The notes under the pieces were generated by a model that saw nothing but the letters and a program-made list of their open reading frames with translations, was not told the origin of the DNA and did not search any database. From CBFIDA01 sp965661085 (GTDB lineage Bacteria; Pseudomonadota; Gammaproteobacteria; Comchoanobacterales; Comchoanobacteraceae), in the NCBI GenBank assembly GCA_965661085.1, contig CBFIDA010000008.1:1-64000 (forward strand): a stretch of DNA of 64,000 bases, given 5' to 3'. Made by a program: the position numbers and the translations under genes. This document shows, piece after piece, positions 1-8,760 of this stretch. The first letter of the stretch is position 1, and each line of letters begins with the position of its first letter.

Positions 1-442
1 CAATATGCTCTTTTACCTTCACTTCAGGTATCGTGACATTGAAACCATGACGCCACAGAGCGTTGGTGCGCTTTGGGTCAATGAGACCCACCGAACGACC
101 GGGCCGAATGGCACGGGCAATCAAGACCTGACGATAATGCGTGGTCAAACATATGGCGTAGTCATAGTGCATTTGTCGCAAGCACTTTAGAAACGCCAGC
201 TCTCGCCAGAGCAAAGCACAACGCATGATGGGCGCATGCCCACTTGTACAGGGCAAGGTGTGTATTTTCCTGATGCGCGCATCATGGCTGAGCAACATTT
301 CAGTGCCCTGATAAACCAAAACATCAATCCATGCATTGGGGAAAACGCGCTTGATTTCAGCAAGCAGCACCGTCAGCATGAGCATGTCGCCATGGTATCG
401 GAACAGCGATAAAAGAAAGCGAGGCTTATTCACTAAAGTCAT
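1..442 (-). CDS. GT9 lipopolysaccharide core heptosyltransferase, 3'-truncated by window edge
   Basis: Reading the minus strand from an ATG at 442 gives 147 codons open to the window edge. The N-terminus (KPRFLLSLFRYHGDMLMLTV, then a segment around DVLVYQGTEMLL) matches the start of glycosyltransferase family 9 heptosyltransferases of the WaaQ/RfaQ type, whose first strand and LRHHGD-like loop it reproduces. These inner-membrane-associated cytoplasmic enzymes add heptose to the LPS inner core. An AGGTGG lies about 8 nt before the ATG. The gene starts 11 nt after the infC stop, so it may be co-transcribed with thrS-infC. The C-terminal donor-binding half lies outside the window, so sugar specificity cannot be judged. 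Confidence 0.8.
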   Translation of the reverse strand, partial: MTLVNKPRFLLSLFRYHGDMLMLTVLLAEIKRVFPNAWIDVLVYQGTEMLLSHDARIRKIHTLPCTSGHAPIMRCALLWRELAFLKCLRQMHYDYAICLTTHYRQVLIARAIRPGRSVGLIDPKRTNALWRHGFNVTIPEVKVKEHI

Positions 443-453
443 GAAGCAGCCAC

Positions 454-969
454 CTATTTTTTATGGGGCACAACCATCATTTGCATCTGACGACCATCCA
501 TGGTCGGTGGGCTTTCAGCAACACCATGCTCGGCAATGTCTTGTTGCAGCTTCGTCATCATGTCGGTACCAATATCAGTGTGCATCATTTCACGACCACG
601 AAAACGAATGACAATACGAACCTTGTCACCTTTAGACAGAAACTTATTGATGTTTCTAACCTTGGTGTTGTAATCCCCAACATCGGTTGCTGGGCGCATG
701 GTGATGATTTTGGTGGTTTGATGTTTTTGTTTCTTTTTGTTGGCCATCTTCTTTTTTTGAGCAGCATAGCGCACTTTACCAAAATCTTGAATGCGACACA
801 CCACGGGCGTGGCACCAGGAGACACCTCGACAAGATCCAACCCAGATTGTTTGGCCAATGCAATGGCTTCCGTGATGGGTTTGATGCCATACTTCTCACC
901 TTCTGGCCCTATGACCAAAACTTCTCTGGCATTGATGCCCTCGTTTACTTTTGTGATTTTATTGCTGAT
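454..969 (-). CDS. infC: Translation initiation factor IF-3, ATC start codon
   Basis: IF-3 binds the 30S subunit, keeps 50S away and proofreads start codons. The 171-residue product shows the N-domain (INAREVLVIGPEGEKYGI), the lysine-rich linker helix and the C-domain (KVRIVIRFRGREM ... PPTMDGRQMQM). The N-domain begins upstream of any ATG, GTG or TTG that would give a full-length protein. The only start that fits is ATC at 967-969, with GAGGAG 6 nt upstream inside the thrS 3' end. A rare AUU/AUC start is typical of infC and underlies IF-3 autorepression, because IF-3 rejects non-AUG starts. The gene is in the same frame as thrS, one codon after its TGA. No rpmI-rplT follows. Confidence 0.95.
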   Translation of the reverse strand: MSNKITKVNEGINAREVLVIGPEGEKYGIKPITEAIALAKQSGLDLVEVSPGATPVVCRIQDFGKVRYAAQKKKMANKKKQKHQTTKIITMRPATDVGDYNTKVRNINKFLSKGDKVRIVIRFRGREMMHTDIGTDMMTKLQQDIAEHGVAESPPTMDGRQMQMMVVPHKK

Positions 970-972
970 GGG

Positions 973-2892
973 TCACTCCTCACTAATCTTAGATGCTTGC
1001 TGAAACATTTCTATGAAAGCAGTCATGGTCATGTTGCCATGGTTTTTACCATGCTGATCACGCACATTGACCAAACCTTCTTCTTGCTCTCGCGCACCAC
1101 ATATTAACAGAAAAGGCGTGCGCCGCATCGCATGTTCGCGAATTTTATACCCAATCTTTTCGTTTCGCAAGTCACATTCCGCAATGATGCCGTGAGACAC
1201 AAGCTGCGCTTTGATTTGTGTGGCATAATCATCGCATGCACTGTTGATGGTTAAAATTTGGCAGTGCACAGGCATCAGCCACAAGGGCAAACGCGCATCA
1301 AACTCTTCTATTAAAATGCCAATGAAACGCTCAATTGAACCAAGAATGGCCCGATGCAGCATCACTGGATGGCATTTTTCACCGTCTGCATCAATGTACG
1401 TTGCACCCAAGCGCTTGGGCATGAGGAAATCAAGCTGAATGGTGCCACACTGCCAGACACGGGCCAAACTGTCCTTCAGTGCAAATTCTATTTTTGGTCC
1501 GTAGAAAGCACCCTCGCCTGGCTGCAAACGCCAATTGGCATCGCCCAACACCGCATTCAGTGTTTCGGTCAATGCCGATTCTGCCTTGTCCCACAATGCA
1601 TCTTCGCCCACACGTTTTTCGGGACGTGTCGACAGACAAATCGACACGTCTGTGAAACCAAATTGGCGATACAATTGTTGCGTCTGTGCAATCAACGCTG
1701 CCACTTCTTGTGCAATCTGTGATTCCATACAAAAAATATGACCGTCATCCTGCACAAAAGCACGAAGCCGCATCAAACCATGCAATGTGCCAGATGGCTC
1801 AGACCGATGGCAACAACCCAACTCAGCAAGCCGCAGTGGCAAATCTTTGTAGCTGCGAATCCCTTGCTTGAATATTTCAACATGACAGGGGCAATTCATT
1901 GGCTTGATCGCGTAACACTTTTCTGCGGCCGAAACGGTGAACATATTGTCGGCATATTTGCCCCAATGACCCGAGGCCTCCCACAAAGCACGATCGACCA
2001 TTTGAGGGGTGTTGACCTCTTGGTAACCATACTCACGATAACCAGAGCGCACAATTTTTAGAATGTTTTGATAAATTTTCCAGCCATGCGCATGCCAAAA
2101 GACCATGCCAGGCGCTTCCTCTTGAAAGTGAAACCAATCAAGCTTCTGACCTAAAACACGATGATCTCGCTTTTTCGCAAGCTCAACACGCTCGAGGTAA
2201 GCATCCAAGGCTTTTTTGGTTGGCCAAGCTGTGCCATAGATGCGCTGCAACATTTCATTGTTTTGATCACCACGCCAATAGGCGCCTGAGAGCTTGGTCA
2301 GCTTGAACGCGCCCAAAAATCGGGTATTGGGCACATGTGGCCCCCGACACAAATCGGTAAAATCACCTTGCGTGTACAAACTGACGGTGTCATCTTCAAT
2401 CAACTCGTCGATGATTTTGGCTTTGTAATGCTCACCTTTACGCTCAAAAAACAACTTTGCATCGGCCCGAGTCATCCAATTGCACCGAATATCGAGAGAT
2501 GCCGCAACCAAAGCATGCATTTTTTCCTCGATCGCGATCAAATCTGAAGGCTGGAAACCTGGTGGGTGAAAAAAATCGTAATAGAAACCATCGTCAGTCA
2601 CGGGGCCAACGGTGACCTGCACATCCGGATATAAAGATTGCACGGCTTGCGCCATCAAGTGTGCGGTTGAATGACGAATGATGTCAAGCGATGCACTGTC
2701 TTTGCTGGTGACAATTTCTACTGCACAATTTTTATGCAACACACAATCGTGGTGGACCAAATGACCATCCACTCTACCTGCAATCATACTGGATGCCAAT
2801 CCAGGACCAATGGCCTTGGCGACATCACCAATGGTGCTGCCCTCAGGGAAATCACGCACACTGCCGTCAGGCAACTGAACATCAATTGTCAT
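973..2892 (-). CDS. thrS: Threonine--tRNA ligase
   Basis: Class II synthetase that charges tRNA-Thr. Domains run in the usual order: TGS (about 1-62), the editing domain with the HSTAHLMAQA histidine motif, the catalytic core with MNCPCH (zinc-binding Cys), HRSEPSGTLHGLMR (motif 2) and LHRAILGSIERF (motif 3), and a C-terminal anticodon-binding domain. At 639 residues it is close to the E. coli length of 642. The frame stays open upstream through the tRNA-Val gene, so a start there is rejected. Of two ATGs at 2898 and 2892, the second is preferred because AAAGG lies about 7 nt before it. The gene is followed directly by infC, the classic thrS-infC pair. Confidence 0.96.
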   Translation of the reverse strand: MTIDVQLPDGSVRDFPEGSTIGDVAKAIGPGLASSMIAGRVDGHLVHHDCVLHKNCAVEIVTSKDSASLDIIRHSTAHLMAQAVQSLYPDVQVTVGPVTDDGFYYDFFHPPGFQPSDLIAIEEKMHALVAASLDIRCNWMTRADAKLFFERKGEHYKAKIIDELIEDDTVSLYTQGDFTDLCRGPHVPNTRFLGAFKLTKLSGAYWRGDQNNEMLQRIYGTAWPTKKALDAYLERVELAKKRDHRVLGQKLDWFHFQEEAPGMVFWHAHGWKIYQNILKIVRSGYREYGYQEVNTPQMVDRALWEASGHWGKYADNMFTVSAAEKCYAIKPMNCPCHVEIFKQGIRSYKDLPLRLAELGCCHRSEPSGTLHGLMRLRAFVQDDGHIFCMESQIAQEVAALIAQTQQLYRQFGFTDVSICLSTRPEKRVGEDALWDKAESALTETLNAVLGDANWRLQPGEGAFYGPKIEFALKDSLARVWQCGTIQLDFLMPKRLGATYIDADGEKCHPVMLHRAILGSIERFIGILIEEFDARLPLWLMPVHCQILTINSACDDYATQIKAQLVSHGIIAECDLRNEKIGYKIREHAMRRTPFLLICGAREQEEGLVNVRDQHGKNHGNMTMTAFIEMFQQASKISEE

Positions 2893-2925
2893 CGTCATAC
2901 CTTTCGAAAGTCCGTCTGATGAAAA

Positions 2926-3000
2926 TGGTAGGCACGAGTGGGATCGAACCACCGACCACCACCATGTCAAGGTGGTGCTCTACCGCTGAGCTACGTGCCT
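2926..3000 (-). tRNA. tRNA-Val (anticodon GAC), CCA encoded
   Basis: The minus strand folds into a full cloverleaf. The 7-bp acceptor is AGGCACG/CGTGCCT, the anticodon stem is CCACC/GGTGG with loop TTGACAT giving anticodon GAC, and the T-arm is TGGTTCGATCCCA-like. The 3' CCA is encoded at 2926-2928. The gene lies just upstream of thrS. Confidence 0.96.
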
Positions 3001-3011
3001 AAAACAGCGTC

Positions 3012-3040
3012 ACCTTACACATTATTGATTCAAATTGCAA
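3012..3040 (-). promoter_or_regulatory. Candidate sigma-70 promoter for tRNA-Val
   Basis: On the minus strand TTGCAA (3035-3040), a 17-nt spacer and TAAGGT (3012-3017) place a start near 3005, just before the tRNA 5' end at 3000. A GC-rich discriminator (GACGC) follows the -10, as is common at stable-RNA promoters. The -10 is weak, so this is moderate evidence. Confidence 0.45.
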
Positions 3041-3158
3041 GGGGCATACAACGGGGGCGCATGTCCATTTTTCATTTCACCTCCTTAGTAACCGTAGCCC
3101 TGACCCTGAAACAACCTTTGACCGAAAACTTGCACGAATTGAGATACCCCTCACGTCA

Positions 3159-3187
3159 TTGTCATTTTCGCGCCAGGATGCTATGAT
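3159..3187 (+). promoter_or_regulatory. Sigma-70 promoter upstream of the 3233 orphan gene
   Basis: TTGTCA (3159-3164), a 17-nt spacer and TATGAT (3182-3187) make a near-consensus promoter, 46 nt before the chosen start codon at 3233. Confidence 0.7.
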
Positions 3188-3232
3188 GGATGCCATAAAA
3201 ACATGAATGTGACATCAAGACAGGGAGTCGTC

Positions 3233-5380
3233 ATGCGTCAATTACGAAATGCCACCAACAACATCGATTCAGCGGTGCGCATGATTCATCAACAAGCTTT
3301 TGCGCTACCTGAGGACACGCATCATTTTTTTCAATTTGGACATCATGAAGCATTGACCACTGAAACTTTAATCAATCCATGTGATCCACTTGCTTGGCCC
3401 ATAAACCTTGATGCCACCCTCTTTGAAACGCTCAAACTTCATCACATTCCCAATCTCAATCTGGCATGTTATAAGCCTGATACAGCACTTGGTTTTAAAA
3501 AACCATCCATGAAGCCTGTTTTAGACAAGTTGTATGATGATAGCTACAAACTGGTGGATCATGACGCCTTGCCCTGGATTGTCGCCCAAGCCATCATGGT
3601 GGCTGACCTGTTACACCAACAAAATCTGCCATGCAGCATACTTGCTGCAGAACGTTGCTACGTCACTGATGATCATGAACTTGTGATCATCACGCTGGGG
3701 CAAAACCTCAGCGCAGAACAGCCGTCCGATCCCATACATCATTTTCTGCTTTTTTTCCTCCAATTGTGCGGTTGGCAGGCTTTGATCTCACACGAAACAT
3801 TTAAGAAGCTGCAAACGCAACACCAATCAGGCATGACAATACGCATGCTGAGCGACATGGCACGTGCACATCGATTGCCATGTGGCCACATAACACTGAC
3901 CGACTTGATCCTCAAAGCATTTGAACGCCGTCAGCATTTTGGTGCTTATCTGGCCAATGCTTCCAAATGGCCTTTGCTCAATATGCCAGCGGCCGAAACA
4001 TTCACACACATTAAACAACATTTTTGGCCAAAAAAAGTACCCTGGGTCAGTCACGCATTGGCCTACCCTCATGCCAATTTTGGCCCAAAACATGCGCCAC
4101 ATGCGCGGCACATTTTAACTTTACTGCTACATATCAAAAATCATCTGAACGCCACAAAACCCAACCACAGGCTCATGCAAATACTTGACACACACTTCGC
4201 CACAAAACCATTCGACACTGTATCACTGTTTCACATTCTCAGCGTTCGACAGCATGACATTCATCACTTAGACGTCAAACAGAGTCTACGATCGATTTTA
4301 GCCATTTTGAAACAACACACCCACTTCAATCGTATCGATGCACAATCGATGTGCAACATACAACATCATGGCCGAGCCATCCAACACCATCTTGCACAGC
4401 AGATGCTTGAAGTTGCCAACCACCTTGCTGTACTCCAAGTGCTCTCACTCGAGCTGGATACACATGATGCAAAAGATTGTGCCCTGTGTAGCCACATTGA
4501 AACCTTATCTATGATCATGCATGACATGTTGTTGTCCTTCAAAAACCAACTAACCCAACAGCATGGCAATCAACTGACACAAGCTTTTCTTCAAGATCCA
4601 AGTTTACAGGCTGCTCAATTACGATCTTTGATCGAGGACCAAGAAAGCAACAGCACTATGATGATCCAAACGGCTTTGTGCAAAAAACAAGTCATTCCTA
4701 AGCCGCATCCTGCAATCAAGCATTTGTATGAGCATGCCTGCAAACAAGACATCGATGCCAATGCGTTGTTGGAGTATGCACTGGCCTCCTTGGCGCTTGA
4801 TGATGCCACAGACGTGGTGTCTCATGGACCACAACTGCAAGCACTTTTTATCATGACACTGAAGCACGCCAAACAACATCAAGCATCGCACGGCGGACAT
4901 CTGCAGCATAAAACCAGCATCATATATCTGAAAGAGGCCTTGATGATGCTTGAAAACATTAAGCATACAGAACGACAAAAACGAAAGCAAAACACCCGGC
5001 TTGCTGCATCAAGCAAACGAAAACGCCTGATCCCTATGCTCTGCGTTGGTGGCGGCATGCTTGCACTCAGTTTTGGCTTAACCGGCGCCATGTTTGCACT
5101 GCCAATGGAAGAATTGATGGTATTCAATACATTCTTGATGGGCGAAGAACTCATTGCCCTACTGATGACAAGCGGATCAGGCATCATTGGCCTTTGGAAA
5201 TATCAACAAAAACATGAGACCAAACAGATTACGTCATGCACAGAAGCTTCGCACCCTGACGCGTATGACGCCCCAGCATCTTCTGAAACGCCAAAACACA
5301 TGAACACACAAGCTTTGATTCAAAAGATCAGCCACAGTTTGAAAGACATCCAAATTGAACGCGATCCACTTATTGCTTGA
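3233..5380 (+). CDS. Orphan 715-residue protein with two C-terminal membrane segments
   Basis: I do not recognise this protein. It begins at the ATG at 3233, preceded by AGGGAG about 7 nt upstream. An in-frame ATG at 3203 lacks such a site. The first 590 or so residues are soluble, mostly helical-looking and rich in His, Gln and Leu. Two hydrophobic segments follow at about 598-624 (LCVGGGMLALSFGLTGAMFAL) and 639-657, then a short hydrophilic tail. There is no signal peptide, so the bulk probably faces the cytoplasm or the protein is exported by a dedicated system. It is a single gene with its own strong promoter, convergent with bioA 18 bp away. A secreted effector is possible but unproven. 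Confidence 0.8.
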   Translation: MRQLRNATNNIDSAVRMIHQQAFALPEDTHHFFQFGHHEALTTETLINPCDPLAWPINLDATLFETLKLHHIPNLNLACYKPDTALGFKKPSMKPVLDKLYDDSYKLVDHDALPWIVAQAIMVADLLHQQNLPCSILAAERCYVTDDHELVIITLGQNLSAEQPSDPIHHFLLFFLQLCGWQALISHETFKKLQTQHQSGMTIRMLSDMARAHRLPCGHITLTDLILKAFERRQHFGAYLANASKWPLLNMPAAETFTHIKQHFWPKKVPWVSHALAYPHANFGPKHAPHARHILTLLLHIKNHLNATKPNHRLMQILDTHFATKPFDTVSLFHILSVRQHDIHHLDVKQSLRSILAILKQHTHFNRIDAQSMCNIQHHGRAIQHHLAQQMLEVANHLAVLQVLSLELDTHDAKDCALCSHIETLSMIMHDMLLSFKNQLTQQHGNQLTQAFLQDPSLQAAQLRSLIEDQESNSTMMIQTALCKKQVIPKPHPAIKHLYEHACKQDIDANALLEYALASLALDDATDVVSHGPQLQALFIMTLKHAKQHQASHGGHLQHKTSIIYLKEALMMLENIKHTERQKRKQNTRLAASSKRKRLIPMLCVGGGMLALSFGLTGAMFALPMEELMVFNTFLMGEELIALLMTSGSGIIGLWKYQQKHETKQITSCTEASHPDAYDAPASSETPKHMNTQALIQKISHSLKDIQIERDPLIA

Positions 5381-5398
5381 ACATAACCCCTCTCCATC

Positions 5399-6721
5399 TC
5401 AGGATATGGGCGATGTTTTTTGCAAATCACACAAACCTTTGAATGTGGCTTTAGATAAGTGCTCAACTTCACTTACCTTTATGTTCAGTGGTGGACACCA
5501 GTACACCGTCTGACCCAAAGGACGAATCAATACCCCATGTCGCACGCAATGTTGCTGCAACAACCAACCGGACCTTGGGTGCTGGCAAAAGCTTGGCCGT
5601 AGCTCTGCAGCCACCATGCCACCCAATTGACGTATGTTCTGAAAACAACTCAGCTGTGCATCGATGTCTCGAAAAGATTGGCGCATGGCCTGACCCAATG
5701 TGGCAACCATATTGACCATGGGCATGGATTCATAAAGTGCCATGGCAGCATTGGCCACCGCAGCACTTAAAGCATGGCCTGAGAACGTGTGTGAATGTAA
5801 AAAACCAGGATGGGTATCTTTTGGCCCGTAAAAAAGTTCATAAATTGCCTCATGAGCAAGCACAGCACTGATGGGCAGCATACCACTGGTCAAACCTTTG
5901 CCCAGACATACAAAATCCGGGACAACCCCTGCTTGCTGACAGGCCAAAAGGCTCCCTGTTCGCCAAAACCCTGTCATGATCTCATCGGCAATCAAATACA
6001 CACCTCGACATTTGGCCCAATCTGCAAGCCGCCTCAAAAAGTCCTTGCTGTATATGCTCATATGATTGGCACCCTGCAACAGCGGCTCCACAATGATGGC
6101 ACAACACGCATCACCATGTGTGTCCAAAAATGGCGCCACATCATCCCAGATCGCACCACAGTCACGCCATATGGGATCCGACTCACCATCCACATAAGGC
6201 ACAACATCGATGGTATGGGCTTTTGGCATCCACGTGGCATAAGGTGCTTTGTACGCGTCACAATCACTGACCGCCATGGCCATGATGGTTTCGCCATGGT
6301 AGGCACCTTTTAAATGCATCACGTGTTGGCGATGCCCCTCACCTTGCATTTGTTTGGCATGTAAGGCCATTTTCAATGCAATTTCAACCGCACAAGATCC
6401 ATCACCTGCGTAGAAAACTTTATTCAAGTTTGGCATCAAACCTGCCAGGCGGCTCGACAGCTCAACCGTGGCTTCGGATGCAGTATTGGCTCCCAACGCA
6501 TGAATCAATGTCTTGGACTGCGTGCACAATGCATCAACAAGCTTGGGGTGCCGATGTCCCAAATGTTTGCACCACCAACTGCTGGTCGCATCCAACACTG
6601 GGCCATGCTGGTCAGTGTTGAGCCAAACGCCTTGCGCCGAAGACACCGACAAAGGCGGGAATGTTTCAAAATCAGATGCCTGCGTGCAGGGATGCCAATG
6701 ATGCTGCCATACAGATGCCAT
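5399..6721 (-). CDS. bioA: Adenosylmethionine--8-amino-7-oxononanoate aminotransferase
   Basis: PLP aminotransferase (class III) that converts KAPA to DAPA in biotin synthesis using S-adenosylmethionine as amino donor. Its 440 residues match the family length. Visible motifs are the substrate segment SSWWCKHLGHRHP (about 47-59), GDGSCAVEIALKMA (106-119), the PLP aspartate in ADEIMTGFWRTG (D246) and the Schiff-base lysine in LGKGLTSG (K275). AGGAG lies 11 nt before the ATG. It is transcribed away from bioBFD with about 1 kb between them, so the E. coli shared bidirectional operator is not reproduced here. Confidence 0.97.
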   Translation of the reverse strand: MASVWQHHWHPCTQASDFETFPPLSVSSAQGVWLNTDQHGPVLDATSSWWCKHLGHRHPKLVDALCTQSKTLIHALGANTASEATVELSSRLAGLMPNLNKVFYAGDGSCAVEIALKMALHAKQMQGEGHRQHVMHLKGAYHGETIMAMAVSDCDAYKAPYATWMPKAHTIDVVPYVDGESDPIWRDCGAIWDDVAPFLDTHGDACCAIIVEPLLQGANHMSIYSKDFLRRLADWAKCRGVYLIADEIMTGFWRTGSLLACQQAGVVPDFVCLGKGLTSGMLPISAVLAHEAIYELFYGPKDTHPGFLHSHTFSGHALSAAVANAAMALYESMPMVNMVATLGQAMRQSFRDIDAQLSCFQNIRQLGGMVAAELRPSFCQHPRSGWLLQQHCVRHGVLIRPLGQTVYWCPPLNIKVSEVEHLSKATFKGLCDLQKTSPIS

Positions 6722-7195
6722 GATGCTTAAACTCCTGAATCATCCACTCAACCTAACATACACCCTTAAAACACGCAACAGAACAACGCTGAACCATCCA
6801 TGCTTTTCAATAGAAAGGCGAGCACACATGGCAAATGCTTGCTTTCAATCCATATGCTGAACCCAAACAGTCACCAGAAGCCTGACATCTTAATAAAGCA
6901 CCAACGACATTTTGGATGTTTGTGCCTCTGCCTGACCTCAATCAAAAAACAAGCATCTAACGGACAAGCATGCATCACGATCGCCGAATCAAATCAAGTA
7001 AATCATAGCCAAAATGAAACACCAAGGCCCTGAAAGCACCAACAAAAGTGCATTGACTGCATGACATTTGGCATGTGTCCATTTCTTTGCCTGAAGTGCA
7101 CAAAATGCCACCCGAGGATCCAAGCAGAAGCCAAGAAGACACCTCCCGCATAAGACAAAAGCATTGATTACCAATCAAAAACTCCATCGAGCCCC
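6722..7195. other. Intergenic region upstream of bioA, no gene seen
   Basis: About 470 bp between the bioA start and the promoter of the small secreted-protein gene. Short open frames on both strands (up to about 77 codons) lack ribosome sites and protein-like composition. The bioA promoter must lie near the right of bioA, but no convincing -35/-10 pair was found. No BirA-type operator was recognised. Confidence 0.5.
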
Positions 7196-7224
7196 TTGAT
7201 GTTTAGCGCGAAAACAAATATAAT
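7196..7224 (+). promoter_or_regulatory. Near-consensus sigma-70 promoter of the small secreted-protein gene
   Basis: TTGATG (7196-7201), a 17-nt spacer and a perfect TATAAT (7219-7224) lie 27 nt before the start codon at 7252. The strength of this promoter argues that the split gene downstream is still transcribed. Confidence 0.75.
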
Positions 7225-7251
7225 TATAGAAAAATAACAGGACCTCACCCC

Positions 7252-7646
7252 ATGAAAAAAATCTTATCTTTTACCCTACTTTTGATCAGTATGTCTGTTT
7301 TGGCCGACCGTCATGGGACGTGGCATTATTTGGACAAAACCAACCGTTCATCATTCAAAATTAAAATCCTTGAAGGCCCTTTTGGCCATCAACCTGGATA
7401 GTTGATCCTGGCAAGTCGGCACACAGTGGTTTTCGTATCAGAACAACCATCACCAACCTTCGCATTTATTACGAAGAACCAACCACTTCAAGCTGGGTCT
7501 CTGTGCCAGGCTGTCATCCTGATTATTATATAGACCATAGCGTGTACCTCCGCATCACAGACCACATTGACCAGCTCAATGGCGCCGTCAAGCCTGTTTG
7601 TAAGCAATGGGAAAGCTGGGACGACTATTGGATCAATAGCAAGTAA
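7252..7646 (+). pseudogene. Small secreted protein, split by a -1 frameshift (decayed or recoded)
   Basis: From ATG 7252 (AGGA about 10 nt upstream) a signal peptide (MKKILSFTLLLISMSVLA) leads into 49 codons ending at TAG 7399-7401. The -1 frame, open from 7374 to TAA 7644-7646, continues with a clearly protein-like segment containing two cysteines (PGCHPDYY ... VKPVCKQW). Joining the frames at CCCTTTT gives an exported protein of about 130 residues (junction GPF-WPSTW). I do not recognise the family. Either a 1-nt indel has inactivated the gene, or the slippery heptamer and following hairpin direct -1 frameshifting. The strong promoter argues against long-dead DNA. Confidence 0.6.
7377..7412 (+). 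promoter_or_regulatory. Candidate -1 frameshift signal: slippery heptamer plus hairpin
   Basis: In the zero frame of the 7252 gene the codons GGC CCT TTT place the heptamer C CCT TTT (7377-7383) in the X XXY YYZ register. Downstream, ATCAAC (7388-7393) pairs with GTTGAT (7401-7406), and GCC (7385-7387) pairs with GGC (7410-7412) across a 3-nt bulge. The zero-frame TAG spans the loop and stem. CCCTTTT is not a well-proven bacterial slippery site, so function is uncertain. Confidence 0.35.
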
Positions 7647-7744
7647 TGACATCTCACTGTATACAGCGCACCATCGGCGATCGGTCATGCAATGCTGAAA
7701 TTTTCAAACATTTCATGATCGCTGCGCCATGATGCGTTTGCCTA

Positions 7745-7773
7745 TTGCATAAAACCTTTGAGATGCCTACAAT
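7745..7773 (+). promoter_or_regulatory. Sigma-70 promoter of the bioBFD operon
   Basis: TTGCAT (7745-7750), a 17-nt spacer and TACAAT (7768-7773) lie 24 nt before the bioB start. No clear dyad overlaps it, so biotin-dependent repression cannot be read from the sequence. Confidence 0.7.
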
Positions 7774-7797
7774 GCATCTATTTACAGAGGTGTGCAC

Positions 7798-8760
7798 GTG
7801 CAAGATGCCAACTTGAATTCCATTGCCAATCTTTTTGACAAGCCTTTTTTTGATTTGCTGCTTGAGGCACATCAAACACACCGCAAACATTTCGATGCAC
7901 ACACCATTCAAACCTGCAATTTGCTCAGCATTAAAACAGGTGCTTGTCCTGAAGATTGTGGTTATTGCGCGCAAAGCGTGCACAACAAAGATGTACAGCT
8001 GAAAAAAGAAAAATTATTGGATGTCGCAGAAGTGCGTGCAGCAGCACAGCAAGCCAAAGCCAATGGCGCCACACGCTTTTGTATGGGCGCAGCATGGCGC
8101 ACACCGCCCACCCAAACGAAATTCAATCAGGTGTTGGCACTCTGCCAAGAGGTCAAATCCATGGGCATGGAAACCTGCATGACGCTGGGCATGTTGAATG
8201 ACGATCAAGCCAAAGCACTGAAAGATGCCGGCCTAGACTATTACAACCACAATCTTGACACATCCCCTGAACACTACGACAACATCATCACCACGCGCAC
8301 TTACCAAGATCGATTGGACACGCTCCAGTCCGTCGCCAAAGCGGGTTTGAAAACGTGTTGTGGTGGCATCATGGGGTTGGGTGAAAAACGCTCTGATCGC
8401 GTTTCATTTTTACACCAACTTCAACAATTACCCGCCCCACCCGCAAGCATCCCGATCAACCAATTGGTGCCCATTCAGGGCACGCCATTGTCGGATGCAC
8501 CAGTCATCGATGCCATTGAATTCATACGCACCATTGCGGTCACAAGGATTCTTTTTCCCAAAAGCCATGTGCGCTTGGCAGCAGGACGCGAGAACATGTC
8601 AGACACGATGCAAGCACTGTGCTATTTTGCCGGTGCCAATTCCATTTTTGTAGGCAACAAACTTTTGACCACCGACAACAACACACACAATGAAGACATG
8701 CAGCTTTTTGAAAAATTGGGCCTGTCTCCCATGCAGCAACAACCATGCCATGACAGCTGA
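7798..8760 (+). CDS. bioB: Biotin synthase
   Basis: Radical-SAM enzyme that inserts sulfur into dethiobiotin, the last step of biotin synthesis. The [4Fe-4S] cluster cysteines appear as GACPEDCGYC (C50, C54, C57), followed by conserved family blocks (RFCMGAAW, CMTLGML, YYNHNLDTSPE, RLAAGRE, FVGNKLLTT). The GTG at 7798 is chosen because AGAGG sits 7 nt upstream; the GTG at 7792 is too close to it. The product is 320 residues, a little shorter than E. coli BioB because the C-terminal tail is trimmed. It is first in an overlapping bioB-bioF-bioD operon. Confidence 0.97.
   Translation: MQDANLNSIANLFDKPFFDLLLEAHQTHRKHFDAHTIQTCNLLSIKTGACPEDCGYCAQSVHNKDVQLKKEKLLDVAEVRAAAQQAKANGATRFCMGAAWRTPPTQTKFNQVLALCQEVKSMGMETCMTLGMLNDDQAKALKDAGLDYYNHNLDTSPEHYDNIITTRTYQDRLDTLQSVAKAGLKTCCGGIMGLGEKRSDRVSFLHQLQQLPAPPASIPINQLVPIQGTPLSDAPVIDAIEFIRTIAVTRILFPKSHVRLAAGRENMSDTMQALCYFAGANSIFVGNKLLTTDNNTHNEDMQLFEKLGLSPMQQQPCHDS

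Noticed and set aside
463..1107. 214-codon plus-strand frame opposite infC and the thrS end
   Set aside because: It is antisense to two well-supported genes, has no ribosome site, and its translation is a His/Phe/Leu-rich shadow.
2893..2970. N-terminal extension of thrS into the tRNA-Val gene
   Set aside because: The added residues overlap the tRNA and do not belong to ThrS; an ATG with a well-placed AAAGG at 2892 explains the start.
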